In this document: piece after piece, positions 1 through 9,911 of the stretch
How the letters are laid out: each line of letters starts with the position of its first letter
Position numbering within the stretch: position 1 is the stretch's first letter
Assembly (NCBI RefSeq): GCF_004379255.2
Contig: NC_056032.1
Location: 26,323,322 to 26,387,321, forward strand
DNA length: 64,000 nt
Direction: 5' to 3'
Source: Salvia splendens
Taxonomy: Eukaryota; Streptophyta; Magnoliopsida; Lamiales; Lamiaceae
Notes under the pieces: generated by a model
Database searches by the model: none
Seen by the model: only the letters and a program-made list of their open reading frames with translations
What the model was told of the DNA's origin: nothing
Made by a program: the position numbers and the translations under genes

Positions 1-26
1 GCGAGAATCGGACTTTCGTTGCAGTT

Positions 27-293
27 CGTTTCAGACGAAGTGCTTGATTTTTAAGCCGAATTGTGGTCTTGTATCCTCTTTAGAAGCTTGGACTTCACAA
101 TCGTTGGCTTATTGCAGCTCGTTTCAGACGAACTGCTTGTTTAAGCTGAATTGTGGTCTTGTATCTTCTGTAGAAGCTTTGACTCACAATCGTTGGCTTG
201 TTGCAGCTCGTTTCAGACGAAGTGCTTGATTTTTAAGCCGAATTGTGGTCTTGTATCCTCTTTAGAAGCTTTGACTCACAATCGTTGGCTTGT
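27..293. repeat. Three tandem copies of a ~91-bp repeat in the retrotransposon 3' region
   Basis: Copies begin at about 27, 120 and 209, each starting with CGTTTCAGACGAA and ending near the phrase CAATCGTTGGCTT. Spacing is 93 and 89 bp, and the copies differ by a few substitutions and small indels. They lie between the pol stop codon and the expected 3' LTR of the minus-strand Tat-type element. Short open frames in this repeat are not genes. The stretch 300-476 next to it holds only short A/C-rich imperfect repeats around ACAGACAAAACGC. Confidence 0.85.
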
Positions 294-476
294 ACATGTT
301 CTAAGAAGGGGATCAGCCTTCGAAGAACAAGATACCTCAGTAACATTTGTAAGAGACGACACGCACAGAGACAGACAAAACACAGACAAAACGCACAGAG
401 ACAAATAAAGACCAAGTAAACCAAATAAAGCACATTGACCGAACAGGACTTCAAGACTGACTGACCGGACTGTCTC

Positions 477-3400
477 TTACAAATGGAACTTTTTGAGGTT
501 GGAAATGTGCCATGTTCGGGGTACCTGTTCTCCTGACATGTGAGCCAATTTGTAAGACCCTTTGCCGAGGACTTCTGACACCCGATACGGACCTTCCCAT
601 GTGGGTTCGAGCTTGCCCAGCTTTTCTGCTCGGCTTACTTCGTTGTTTCTCAAGACGAGATCTCCCACTTGAAATTGCAGCTTCTTCACCCTTTGGTTGT
701 AATACCGGGCTACTTGCTCCTTGTACTTGGCTGCTTTTATGCATGCCAATTCTCTTCTTTCTTCGGCAAGATCTAGCTCGGCTCTCAGTCCGTCGTCATT
801 CATTTCTGAGGAGAAATTTAGAGTTCTGGGACTGGGTACGCCGATCTCCACCGGAATCACGGCTTCAGTGCCGTACACCAGACTGTACGGAGTTTCACCG
901 TTGGAGGTTGTGGGTGTAGTTCGGTAGGACCATAGGACTTGAGGGAGATTTTCTACCCATTGTCCTTTGGCTTGTTCTAACCGAGCTTTTAACCCTTTCA
1001 CCAGGATACGATTTGTTACCTCCGTTTGTCCGTTTGCTTGTGGATGAGAGACCGAAGTGAACCGCTGTTGAATATTCAGCTCTTGGCACCAATTCTTGAA
1101 CGTCTTGTCGGTGAACTGAGTCCCGTTATCCGAGATGAGGATGTGGGGTATGCCAAATCGGCACACTATGTTCTTCCAGACGAAATCCAATGCCTTCGAG
1201 CTCGTTATCGTAGCTAATGGTTCAGCTTCCACCCACTTCGTAAAGTAGTCCACGGCAACGATTAGGAATTTCATTTGCCGAGGAGCTTGAGGAAGTGGTC
1301 CCACTATGTCTATGTCCCATTGCATGAAAGGCCAAGGGCTCTGCATAGTGGATAGATCGGTCTGCGGCATCCTTGGGATATTTGCATGGATTTGGCACTT
1401 CGGGCAGGTCTTGACGAGCTGCACTGCTTCTTGTACCAATGTCGGCCAATAATATCCCCATCTTAGAACTTTTTTAGCTAAAGCTCTAGCTCCGATGTGG
1501 CTGCCGCACGATCCTTCATGAACTTCTCTGAGGATGTAGTCCGTCTCTTCTGGTCCTACGCACCGCAATAACGGCTGGAGGTAAGACTTTCTAAAGAGGA
1601 CTCCTTCATGAAGTTCGTACCGAAGTGCTCGGCACATGATCTTCCGAGCTTCTCTCTTATCCTCGGGCAATTGTCCTTGATCCAGATACTGCAAGATCGG
1701 CGTCATCCAGTTCGGCGAGCTGGATACTGAAAGTACCTCGGCTTCATCAATGCTTCGATGCATTAATTCTTCCGCCTTTGAGCTCGGATCTGAGGCCAAC
1801 TTGCTTAAGGTATCTGCTCGGCTATTTTCCGCTCTGGGAATGCGGATTATCCGAAAATAGGAGAAACTTCGGCTGATGCTTTGCGCTTTGTCCAAATACT
1901 TCTTCATTCTCTCGTCACGAGCTTCACTTGTACCCAACATATGATTTACTATGACTTGTGAATCACAATGGACTTTGAGAGATTTGACGAGCAGACTTTG
2001 CGCTAACTGGAGTCCGGCCAAGAGGGCTTCGTACTCGGCTTCATTATTAGTAGTGGGGAATAGGAACCGAAGTGAGTAGGTTACCTCGTGTCCGTCGGGA
2101 GCGACGAGTAAAATACCAGCTCCACTTCCCATCTTGTTTGAAGCTCCATCTACGAATCCGCTCCAGCAGTCCGGCGGCTCTACTTCGGATTCCAAGGGCT
2201 GTGCTAGTTCGGCATTGGCAGAATTCTTCTGTTCGGCAATAACAGGAATTGCTTGATCGAACTTGGCCTCTGCAAGAAAATCTGCCAAGGCTTGTCCCTT
2301 GATGGCTTTCCGAGGTAGGTACTCGATTGAGTGTTCTCCCAGCTCTATGGCCCATTTGGCGATTCTGCCTGATGCTTCTGGCTTGGTCAAAACTTGCCGA
2401 AGAGGCAGATCGGTTAAGACGCATACCTTGTGAGCATAGAAGTATGGCCGCAGTCTCCTTGCTGCATTTACTAACGCCAGAGCAATTTTTTCCAGAGGTT
2501 GATACCTTGTTTCTGGACTTCTTAATGCTCGGCTTGTAAAGTAGATGGGAAACTGCTTTAGGCCTTCTTCTCGTACAAGCACCGCGCTAATGGTTTGATC
2601 GGATGCCGCTAAGTATAAGAATATTACTTCGGCTTCGGTTGGAGCAGAGAGAATAGGAAGCTCGGCTAGATAACTTTTGAGCTCGTCAAAGGCCTTTTTC
2701 TGCTCGGCTCCCCACTCGAACTTTGGTGCCTTTTTCAACACCTTGAAAAACGGCAGTTGCTTTTCGGCTGCTTGGGAAAGGAATCGATTCAGTGCGGCTA
2801 GACATCCGGTTAGCCTTTGCACGTCATGTATGGACTTCGGCATTGCCATGTTCTGAACGACTTGAACTTTTGAGGGGTTTGCCTTGAGTCCGTCCTTTGA
2901 AACCAAACAACCCAGAAACTTTCCCGAATCTACCAAAAAGGTACATTTTTGGGGGTTGAGTTTGAGGTTGGCTTTTCGGAGCACGTTGAGAGTGGATTTG
3001 AGGTTGTCTTCGTACTCCGAAGTGCTTTTGCTTTTGACAACTATGTCGTCGACATATACTTCAACCTGTTTTCCGATTAGGTGCCGAAAAAGCTTGTCTA
3101 CCATCCTTTGATAAGTGGCTCCGGCATTCTTTAAACCGAATGGCATCTTTTTATAAGCGAAAATGCCGAAATCGGTAATGAAAGCTGTTTTCGGAGCGTC
3201 ACTCTCATCCATCAACACTTGGTGATATCCTTTGTATAAATCAAGAAAACAGAAAATTTCGAAGCCGATCAAAGCTTCTACTTTTTTATCTATATTCGGA
3301 AGGGGATAGCAATCTTTAGGACAGTGCTTGTTTAGATCGGTAAAATCTATGCACATCCGCCATCCTCCTCCTTTTTTCTTGATCATCACAGGATTGGCCA

Positions 3401-3740
3401 CCCAAGAAGGATATTTCACCTCGAATAGTACATCCGCTTTTAGTAATTGGCGGACTTCGTCATGGATGACTTGGCTTCTTTCTGCCGCAAAGAGTCTTTG
3501 CTTCTGTTTTACTGGCCGGATTGAAGGATCAATATTTAACCGATGAGTGATTACTTCGGGGGGCACTCCGGTCATGTCCAACGGAGACCATGCAAAGACA
3601 TCTTTGTACTCCTTGAGGAGCTGAATGGTCTTTTCCCGGAGTAGAGGCGTTCCTGCGAAGCCGATCTTGACCGCTCTGGATGGATCATCTTCGTGTAACT
3701 GAACGGTCATTGAGTTCGGCTCTGAAGTGACTTCGGTCAT
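477..3740 (-). CDS. pol: Tat-type retrotransposon Pol: RT, RNase H, archaeal-type RNase H, integrase
   Basis: A 1087-codon frame copies retroelement RNA into DNA and inserts it in the chromosome. Reverse transcriptase shows LDLYKGYHQ at about residues 166-174 and the catalytic YVDD at 229-232. A gypsy RNase H follows (about 370-490), then a second RNase H of archaeal type with DGASN at 531-535, EAEYEAL near 567-573 and SRADTLSKLAS near 640. Integrase has the zinc-binding H741, H748, C779, C782 and a D-D-35-E core with D871 in SDNG and E907 in QTEVTN. There is no chromodomain. The frame is the same as the upstream gag-protease frame; the ATG at 3740 follows a TAG by 11 codons, so translation probably comes from stop readthrough and not from this ATG. 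All visible catalytic residues are present and no frameshift is seen. Confidence 0.93.
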   Translation of the reverse strand: MTEVTSEPNSMTVQLHEDDPSRAVKIGFAGTPLLREKTIQLLKEYKDVFAWSPLDMTGVPPEVITHRLNIDPSIRPVKQKQRLFAAERSQVIHDEVRQLLKADVLFEVKYPSWVANPVMIKKKGGGWRMCIDFTDLNKHCPKDCYPLPNIDKKVEALIGFEIFCFLDLYKGYHQVLMDESDAPKTAFITDFGIFAYKKMPFGLKNAGATYQRMVDKLFRHLIGKQVEVYVDDIVVKSKSTSEYEDNLKSTLNVLRKANLKLNPQKCTFLVDSGKFLGCLVSKDGLKANPSKVQVVQNMAMPKSIHDVQRLTGCLAALNRFLSQAAEKQLPFFKVLKKAPKFEWGAEQKKAFDELKSYLAELPILSAPTEAEVIFLYLAASDQTISAVLVREEGLKQFPIYFTSRALRSPETRYQPLEKIALALVNAARRLRPYFYAHKVCVLTDLPLRQVLTKPEASGRIAKWAIELGEHSIEYLPRKAIKGQALADFLAEAKFDQAIPVIAEQKNSANAELAQPLESEVEPPDCWSGFVDGASNKMGSGAGILLVAPDGHEVTYSLRFLFPTTNNEAEYEALLAGLQLAQSLLVKSLKVHCDSQVIVNHMLGTSEARDERMKKYLDKAQSISRSFSYFRIIRIPRAENSRADTLSKLASDPSSKAEELMHRSIDEAEVLSVSSSPNWMTPILQYLDQGQLPEDKREARKIMCRALRYELHEGVLFRKSYLQPLLRCVGPEETDYILREVHEGSCGSHIGARALAKKVLRWGYYWPTLVQEAVQLVKTCPKCQIHANIPRMPQTDLSTMQSPWPFMQWDIDIVGPLPQAPRQMKFLIVAVDYFTKWVEAEPLATITSSKALDFVWKNIVCRFGIPHILISDNGTQFTDKTFKNWCQELNIQQRFTSVSHPQANGQTEVTNRILVKGLKARLEQAKGQWVENLPQVLWSYRTTPTTSNGETPYSLVYGTEAVIPVEIGVPSPRTLNFSSEMNDDGLRAELDLAEERRELACIKAAKYKEQVARYYNQRVKKLQFQVGDLVLRNNEVSRAEKLGKLEPTWEGPYRVSEVLGKGSYKLAHMSGEQVPRTWHISNLKKFHL

Positions 3741-3767
3741 CTCGCTTGCCTCTGACTCCGGTTGCTG

Positions 3768-3776
3768 TGATTGCTA
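3768..3776 (-). promoter_or_regulatory. Candidate stop-codon readthrough site between gag-protease and pol
   Basis: On the minus strand the stop codon and next two codons read TAG CAA TCA. This fits the well-known strong readthrough consensus UAG-CAR-YYA (the type first described in tobamoviruses). Eleven sense codons link the stop to the ATG at 3740, and both flanking frames are in register (5852 minus 3740 is 704 whole codons). No other stop interrupts the joined frame. Confidence 0.6.
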
Positions 3777-5852
3777 TGCTTGATGGTGCCGAACTGATTG
3801 CTCGGCACTTTTAAGCGCAATCTGCAGACATTCTTTTGCTCTCTTTTGATCACCTCGGATGACCGCTATCCCACCTTTAGTGGGGATCTTAATGGTGAGG
3901 TGATAAGTAGAGCAAACGGCCCGAACTGTGTTGAGCCAGTCTCTCCCCAGGATGATGTTGTACGGGGACCGAGCTTTCACCACAAAGAACTCGATCATCG
4001 TATTGGAGCTTGTAGGTGCTTTTCCCACCGTGATCGGAAGGCTGATAATACCTTCAGGGCGGGTGTCCTCCTGGGCGAAACTTTTCAGGGGAAGTGGAGC
4101 CGGACTGAGCCGAGCTGGATCCACTTCCATTTTATCGAAACATTCTTTAAAAAGAATGCTGACTGACGCTCCTGTATCCACAAATACTCTGTGGATCAGT
4201 TTGTTTGCCACTCCGGCTTGAATGACAATAGCGTCTTGGTGAGGAGAGATGGCTGGGACGGGATCGGCATCTGAAAATGTAATCACTTCGTCTTTCTTCA
4301 GCCTTTTATGTGTTGGCTCCTCTTGATTGGAACCTCTGCGTTCTGCTTTTAGGGACGACTTAGTCTTCCCGGCAGGGAGAGCATCAATAGTCAGGATTAC
4401 TCCATCATATTGCGGTTCGTCGTCGTCTTCGGGATCCTCATGCCTTTTCGGATCCTGAGGATTGCAGTTCGCACCTCTCGGCCTTTTGTTCTTTTTCGGC
4501 TGCTTGCTTTGGTATTTTTTTAACGTTCCTGTTTTCACAAGAACATCAATACCTGCAGCCAAATCTCGGCACTCCTCGGTATCGTGTCCGTGGGCTTGAT
4601 GGAAGGAGCAATATTGATCCTGAGGTCGCCGCGCGGCCGATTTCGTCATCCGCCTTGGTTTTTCGAACATATCGGAATGTAGTTCGAAAATTTCCGCTCT
4701 CGACTTGTTTAAGGGTATGAACTGAGCGGGCGGCTTCTCAGGATTGAGACGTGGTCCCAATCTGCCTTGTACCGGTGCCCTTTGAATTCTTTCAAAAGGA
4801 GTTCGGCGAGGAAGCCTCTGATCGCTATGATCGGGCTTCTTTTCGTCTCCTCGGGATGAGCTGTCTAAAGACCGTTTTCGACGGTCTGCCTCATCCGCAC
4901 GGGAAAACTGGTCCGCGATGTCCCACATTTCTTGAGCTGTTTGCGGACCGCACTCCACGAGCTTTCTGTAGAGAGCTCCGGGCAGGATTCCATTTTGGAA
5001 TGCCGAAATGACAAGTAGATCGTTGAGATCATCTACTTGTAGGCATTCCTTGTGGAATCTCGTCAGGAAGTCGCTGATCTTTTCGTCGCGACCTTGACGT
5101 ATAGAAAGCAGCTGAGCCGAAGTAATTCGGGCTTCCGCTTTCTGAAAGAACCTCCTGTGGAAAGCATCCATTAGATCTCGGTAGGATCTAATGCTGCCTT
5201 GAGGAAGGCTGTCGAACCACCTTCTGGCGTTCCCGATGAGCAGCTCGGGGAACAGCTTGCACATGTGGACCTCGTTGAGACCCTGGTTCGCCATGTTATA
5301 TTGATAGCGTCCCAAGAAATCATGAGGATCCACGAGTCCGTCATAGGTTATTGACGGAGTTCGGTAGTTCCGCGGCAAAGGAGTTCGGGTGATATCGTCC
5401 GAGAACGGAGTCTTTAATGCTCCGTACATGGCGAACCCGACATCTCTTCGGTACGGAGGAGATGGAGTTCTCCTGTGGTTCCGGTACCGAGGAGGAACAG
5501 GAACATGTCGGGGTTGAGGATTCTTCTTCCTGGAAGACACGGTACTACTGCGGTAGTGACTTTCATGTCTGGACGAGGAAGGAGAATCTACCGTTTTCGT
5601 CTTCGGCTGTTGGCTCTTTTGCAGGAAGGCTAAGAACTCATCCTGCTTCTCAGCCAAGAACAGCTTGACAGCCTCATTCAAATCGGGCTGCTGGGAAGAC
5701 TCGGTGCGATGACTCCTGGAGTGGCTTGTGCCTTCTTCGTGAGAACCGGAGGTAGATGTCTCCCGAGGCCGTTTTTCAGACCTGCGAGCTGGACTAGCTT
5801 CCTCACGGTTATCACGAACGGTATTGTGGGTGTTATGTGATCTGGTATGCAT
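3774..5852 (-). CDS. gag-pro: Tat-type retrotransposon Gag-protease
   Basis: A 692-codon frame encodes the particle protein and aspartic protease. Residues 1-130 are basic and serine-rich; the retrotransposon gag core lies at about 165-290 (ARRWFDSLPQGSI near 209-221). A nucleic-acid-binding knuckle of pattern C-X2-H-X4-H-X4-C is at 415-428. The aspartic protease has DTGAS at 559-563 and LGRDW near 635-639. The ATG at 5852 is only about 60 bases from the primer-binding site, which supports it as the start. The frame ends in TAG at 3774-3776, in the same frame as pol. Confidence 0.92.
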   Translation of the reverse strand: MHTRSHNTHNTVRDNREEASPARRSEKRPRETSTSGSHEEGTSHSRSHRTESSQQPDLNEAVKLFLAEKQDEFLAFLQKSQQPKTKTVDSPSSSRHESHYRSSTVSSRKKNPQPRHVPVPPRYRNHRRTPSPPYRRDVGFAMYGALKTPFSDDITRTPLPRNYRTPSITYDGLVDPHDFLGRYQYNMANQGLNEVHMCKLFPELLIGNARRWFDSLPQGSIRSYRDLMDAFHRRFFQKAEARITSAQLLSIRQGRDEKISDFLTRFHKECLQVDDLNDLLVISAFQNGILPGALYRKLVECGPQTAQEMWDIADQFSRADEADRRKRSLDSSSRGDEKKPDHSDQRLPRRTPFERIQRAPVQGRLGPRLNPEKPPAQFIPLNKSRAEIFELHSDMFEKPRRMTKSAARRPQDQYCSFHQAHGHDTEECRDLAAGIDVLVKTGTLKKYQSKQPKKNKRPRGANCNPQDPKRHEDPEDDDEPQYDGVILTIDALPAGKTKSSLKAERRGSNQEEPTHKRLKKDEVITFSDADPVPAISPHQDAIVIQAGVANKLIHRVFVDTGASVSILFKECFDKMEVDPARLSPAPLPLKSFAQEDTRPEGIISLPITVGKAPTSSNTMIEFFVVKARSPYNIILGRDWLNTVRAVCSTYHLTIKIPTKGGIAVIRGDQKRAKECLQIALKSAEQSVRHHQA

Positions 5853-5912
5853 TTTTTTGGTAGAAGAGGATCAAAAACTCGCTTTATCACAAATTTGGTT
5901 CTCTGTTTCCCA

Positions 5913-5924
5913 CAGACGGCGCCA
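5913..5924 (-). other. Primer-binding site of the Tat-type element
   Basis: The minus strand reads TGGCGCCGTCTG, one base from the LTR end at 5926. A TGGCGCC start is the common plant gypsy primer-binding site, usually assigned to the 3' end of tRNA-Asp. It fixes the inner border of the 5' LTR and the orientation of the element. Confidence 0.85.
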
Positions 5925-5925
5925 G

Positions 5926-6976
5926 TGATGAATCCGCGAATTTCTGATGTTTGTGAATGCAGGAAGAAGTAGATCACGACACACAGATTTTACGTGGTTC
6001 GATTTACTGAAGTAAATCTACGTCCACGGGAAGAAAAGAGGGCAGAGTTGTATTGCTTGATCTGTTTTCTTACAGCTTACAATACAGACTTGCTATTTTG
6101 TATTTTATCTCTAGAGAGTGAGAGAGTCTAACAGAACTTAACCCTATCTATCTGATCTAGGTTCTATTTATACAAAGGACCAAGATCGTGGCATGCAGCC
6201 ATTTACTAGGTAGTGGATGTCGTGGAGATCGTGGCGATCTTGCATGGGTCCACTATCCTGCATGAGTTAATGACTGCTTGACACCACTAAATAGATCGTG
6301 GGTGTAGTGGAGGTGGAAATCCTGCATGAGTCCACTATCTCCTAGTTCGGTCGAATACTGAGACCGAACTGCTGAATTATTGCCGAGCAGCTTTTGCCGA
6401 TCTGAGAGTAGAGCTTGATGCCGACCTGAGAGCAGAGTTTGATTGGTTGGCTTTTACCGAGCTGTAGGCTGGGGCCGAACTCTCTGGTTGTGCCGAACTG
6501 AACTTTTTAGTCATGCCGGACTGATACTCTTTAGTCATGCCGAACTGATACTCTTTCTTGGGCTTTAGGCTGATGGGCTTTACTGCTGTTGGGCTTGTTT
6601 AGTACGTACTCCATCACTAAGGTCGTGGTTTGCAGCCCCACTAACAAGATCGTGGGTGAGCAATAACTGCTCAATAACTGCTTCGTACCACTAAATAGAT
6701 CGTGGGTATAGCGGAGGTCGTGGAGGCCTTTCATGAGTCCACTAACTCCTAGTTCGGTCGAATGCTGAGACCGAACTGCTGGACTTTACCGATCAGCTCT
6801 TGCCGATCTGAGAGGAGAGCTTGACTGGTCGGCTTTTACCGAGCTGTAGGCTGAGTCCGAACTCTTTGGTCGTGCCGAACTCTTTGGTGCCGAACAGATA
6901 CTCTTTCTTGGGCTCTGGGCTGATGGGCCGTCACTGTTATTGGGCTTGCCATTAGGGTTTAGTTCGTACCCCATCA
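5926..6976 (-). repeat. 5' LTR of the Tat-type element (1051 bp)
   Basis: Read on the plus strand it starts TGATGAATCC and ends ACCCCATCA, so it is bounded by TG and CA. It contains an internal imperfect duplication with a period of about 404 bp (for example AAATAGATCGTGGGT at 6289 and 6693; the first copy ends near 6614 with a sequence like the LTR terminus). The coding host exon resumes at 6977. Confidence 0.85.
6165..6172 (-). promoter_or_regulatory. TATA box of the 5' LTR
   Basis: The minus strand reads TATAAATA, about 250 bases upstream of the primer-binding site and inside the LTR, the expected place for the U3 promoter. Confidence 0.6.
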
Positions 6977-8367
6977 ATCTTCAACTGGCTCTGGTGGTAT
7001 CGCAAAGGCCCTAAACAACCGTACGTTCTTCTTTTTCATTAATCAATACTTGCAAATTCTACTACTTGATTAATCTTTCCCTCTAATAATGCTTAGATTT
7101 CATACCTTCTTTATGATAGTTATTGGCATATAATCATAAATAGTGATAGTATACCCTAATCAATTTATCTTTATTGAATATTGTATATATATTTTCAATC
7201 ATGCTCGAAATCATGTGAAAGTCTGTTATAAATTTTCCATATCATTTATTTTTATTGCTATAACTAGTAACAAAACTAATTTATAATTGAATTCAAAATT
7301 TAAGGGCATATGTTAAGTTATGAACATCTATCTTTATTCATTTATACATTATGTAGTTGACCTGTCTTAGTAAATTAGATGCCGATAATTAAATAAAAAG
7401 TGCCGATTTCATATTTTCAAAATTGGTACACTATATAATTTGGGCAAGTATTTTAGTGTTGATTAATGTGAAAGGCGAAACATATTGAATTCTGACTTTT
7501 CATCACAAACGTTTTTCATTTTTTAGTTAAAAACAGGATATATAATGCTTGGTTTGAATTGCAGATGAGATTATATTGAAAGTGAGGGAAAGATAGTGAA
7601 AGACATGGACCACATGGAAGCATGTCGGAGAGGTCTTACTACATGGAAAAATTGGGCTGACTCAAATCTTAATCCTTCCAAAACCAAAGTTTTCTTCCAA
7701 GGGATCTCTCCTATGCATTACAAGTAATTAACAAATCTCAAACACATATACTCATATATGGTAATACTCAGATAGTGATAAAATGCAAACTTTATGTATT
7801 GTACAAACTCGCAATTCCACAACACAGTGTCAGCACAATGTCAACACATTGTAACATTTCAAGATTTTGATTTCAATACAGCCTCAACCGTTGACATCTG
7901 TTAACATTTTCTAACGGTCCAGATCATAGTTTGGAGGTTGTACAATATATAGAATTTGCATTTGATTACATAACTACTCATATAAGGTTAATTATTCAAA
8001 ATATTCATCAAAGTTAAGCATGATAGCTTTTGGTCTTAAACAGTATGTTTTGTTTGAACATAGTGGGGAAGATTGGAATGCGAGAGGAGTGAAAGACTGC
8101 TCTCGAGAAACAACGCCTCTAGAGGGATCGACTTATCCAGCCGGGGAGCCATTGGCATTAAAAGTGTTGAAATAAGTTCTATATCGAAAAACATCATCGT
8201 CCTCGGTGCCAATTTCTTTGCTTAACATCACAACTCTGTCTCAGTTGAGAAAGGATGGGCACCCTAGCAAGTACAACAACTTGGGTGGCATGGACTGCAC
8301 CCATTGGTGCCTCGCAGGAGTTCCGGACACATGGAACCAACTGCTATACACAGAGTTGTTGCGCTAA
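6977..8367 (+). pseudogene. TRICHOME BIREFRINGENCE-LIKE (TBL) polysaccharide O-acetyltransferase, 3' exons of a broken gene
   Basis: TBL proteins are Golgi O-acetyltransferases acting on wall polysaccharides such as xylan, mannan or pectin. Three exon pieces are in one consistent frame. Exon piece 1 (6977-7020) encodes FNWLWWYRKGPKQP; its 5' part is cut off by the LTR at 6976. Exon 2 (7565-7723) encodes KIVKDMDHM and TKVFFQGISPMHY. Exon 3 (8064-8367) encodes [11 protein letters not shown] and the C-terminal [15 protein letters not shown], which includes the D-x-x-H motif of the PC-esterase domain. Introns 7021-7564 and 7724-8063 have GT and AG ends and phases that fit. It is dead: a TGA at 7566-7568 stands where the family has Trp, a TAA at 8173-8175 interrupts exon 3, and a retrotransposon separates it from its 5' half. 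The subfamily is uncertain; the PKQP-WDYI junction resembles the TBL36-43 group. Confidence 0.88.
7021..7564 (+). other. Intron of the TBL pseudogene
   Basis: AT-rich stretch without any coding frame, starting GTACGT and ending TTGCAG. Its boundaries give phase 2, which matches the exons on both sides. Confidence 0.75.
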
Positions 8368-8455
8368 ATAAGGAGAAAATCGGATTTCTAGGCTATTTGG
8401 CCTTTAAAATTACGTAAATGTACCCATTTTGTTATCAATTCCATTTATGGGAAAA

Positions 8456-8714
8456 ACGCCTACGAGAATGGCGTGTTTATAAATGAAAACGCTAGTGATA
8501 TTAGCGTGTCTATACGCAAACACGCCAACACAGTTGGCGTTTTACAATGGCACCGTATTTTGCTCGTATTATTAACCAAAATACTTAAATTTAAACACGC
8601 TAACTTCTTTGGCGTGTTTGATAGTAAAGACGCCAATCTTGATGGCGTGTTTAAGTAATAAAACGCCAAGATCATTGGCGTGTTTAACATAAAAAACGCC
8701 AACCTGGTCGGCGT
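8456..8714. repeat. Left array of 33-bp palindromic units
   Basis: Seven units start at 8456, 8489, 8522, 8597, 8630, 8663 and 8696. Each has a 5-base arm ACGCC, exactly 9 variable bases, and a 5-base arm GGCGT, then about 14 A/T-rich bases. Spacing is 33 except one gap of 75. One unit (8489-8507) has both arms changed, ACGCT and AGCGT, so pairing is kept. Confidence 0.88.
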
Positions 8715-9272
8715 TTTCCGGTTGAACCATATATCACAGATCTCCCTCAAAATCGCAGACCCTAGTCACATTCCCTCCCCAAAACGCGAAAAACCTTCCC
8801 AAAGCTGAAAAACGCGAAAACGCTTGCCTTGGTCGGGTCAACCCGGTCGGGTCAACACGCAAGCCGACGAGCAGAAGTCGAAGATGATGCCATAATTTAC
8901 CTACACAGCATTCATAATCCAAATTTAACATTTACCAAACATAAATGATTTCAATAATTACATACAATTTAATCCAATTTCACAAAATGGAACACCAAAA
9001 TCAAATAATTCACAATACACAAATTCACCTACACAACATTTCACATCCAAAATCATAACACAATTCATCTACACAAAATTGACAATTTCAATTACAAATT
9101 TGTCCAACCTAACAATTTCAATTTGTCCAATTACAAATTGCCCAGCCTAACAATATAAACAAAATCAACAATTCAAACTAAACAATATACATCAACCAAA
9201 ACCCACATAAACCAAATCAATTTGCCCAATTTTTTTGCTATAACAACCCTAGGGTTTAGGTTTATAATCAAT

Positions 9273-9557
9273 CACTACTAGAAAATTGGCTTGTAATGAC
9301 ACTTAAAATTGTCACTAGAAAATTACTGTGCTGACACTTCATCTATAATGGCACTTATGCAAGTGCAGCACCGGGTACCTGTAATAAGAGGTAGTGTGTA
9401 GATAGTACATCTATGATGACACTTTTTATGTTGAAGTGCAGTAACAATATATTATAAAGTGCAGTGAAAAGCTAGTGTGTAGATAGTACATCTATGCTGA
9501 CACTTTTTATAAAGTGTGATAAAAAAAGTGTAGTGAGAAGCAATTTTTCTAGTAGTG
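9273..9557. mobile_element. CACTA-type MITE (285 bp) nested in the Mutator-like element
   Basis: It begins CACTACTAGAAAATTG and ends CAATTTTTCTAGTAGTG, an inverted repeat of about 16 bp, with the 3-bp target duplication AAT on both sides (9270-9272 and 9558-9560). It holds two copies of a subrepeat around AGTGTGTAGATAGTACATCT (near 9400 and 9472) and no coding capacity. Confidence 0.9.
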
Positions 9558-9911
9558 AATTTTATATATAAATTCACTTAAATCCAAATAATCCAACATA
9601 ATAATCAACACTAATGTCATTCAAACAATCCAAAAGGCATAATATTTCAACTCAATTCACAACCCATTACAAACCCTAGCTAACTATCCAACAATTACTC
9701 TAATAATGTAAAAGATAAGCATACTAACCGAAGAAAATATATGAATCTGGGGAAGAATAGCACCGATTGATGAATGGAGGGTGAAATCACGGAGAGGAGG
9801 GCGAATTCGCGGAGATTGGCGCTGCTTGGAGAAAAATCGCAGAGTGTGGGTGTGGCTGTGATGTTTTCGCGATTTGGGGGTGGAGGCTGGGGTATATCAG
9901 CCTGTTAAAAC

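Larger units (their letters stand above)
1..6976 (-). mobile_element. Tat-type Ty3/gypsy LTR retrotransposon, truncated by the window edge
   Basis: The element reads on the minus strand. From right to left it has a 5' LTR (5926-6976), a primer-binding site, gag-protease, pol (RT, RNase H, a second archaeal-type RNase H, integrase) and a 3' untranslated region with tandem repeats. The 3' LTR lies left of the window. The second RNase H after the normal one and the repeats downstream of pol are hallmarks of the plant Tat lineage (Ogre/Retand group). Both reading frames are long and undamaged apart from one stop codon between them. The five bases after the LTR (ATCTT, 6977-6981) would be the target duplication; the other copy is outside the window. 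The insertion lies inside an exon of a TBL gene. Confidence 0.9.
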
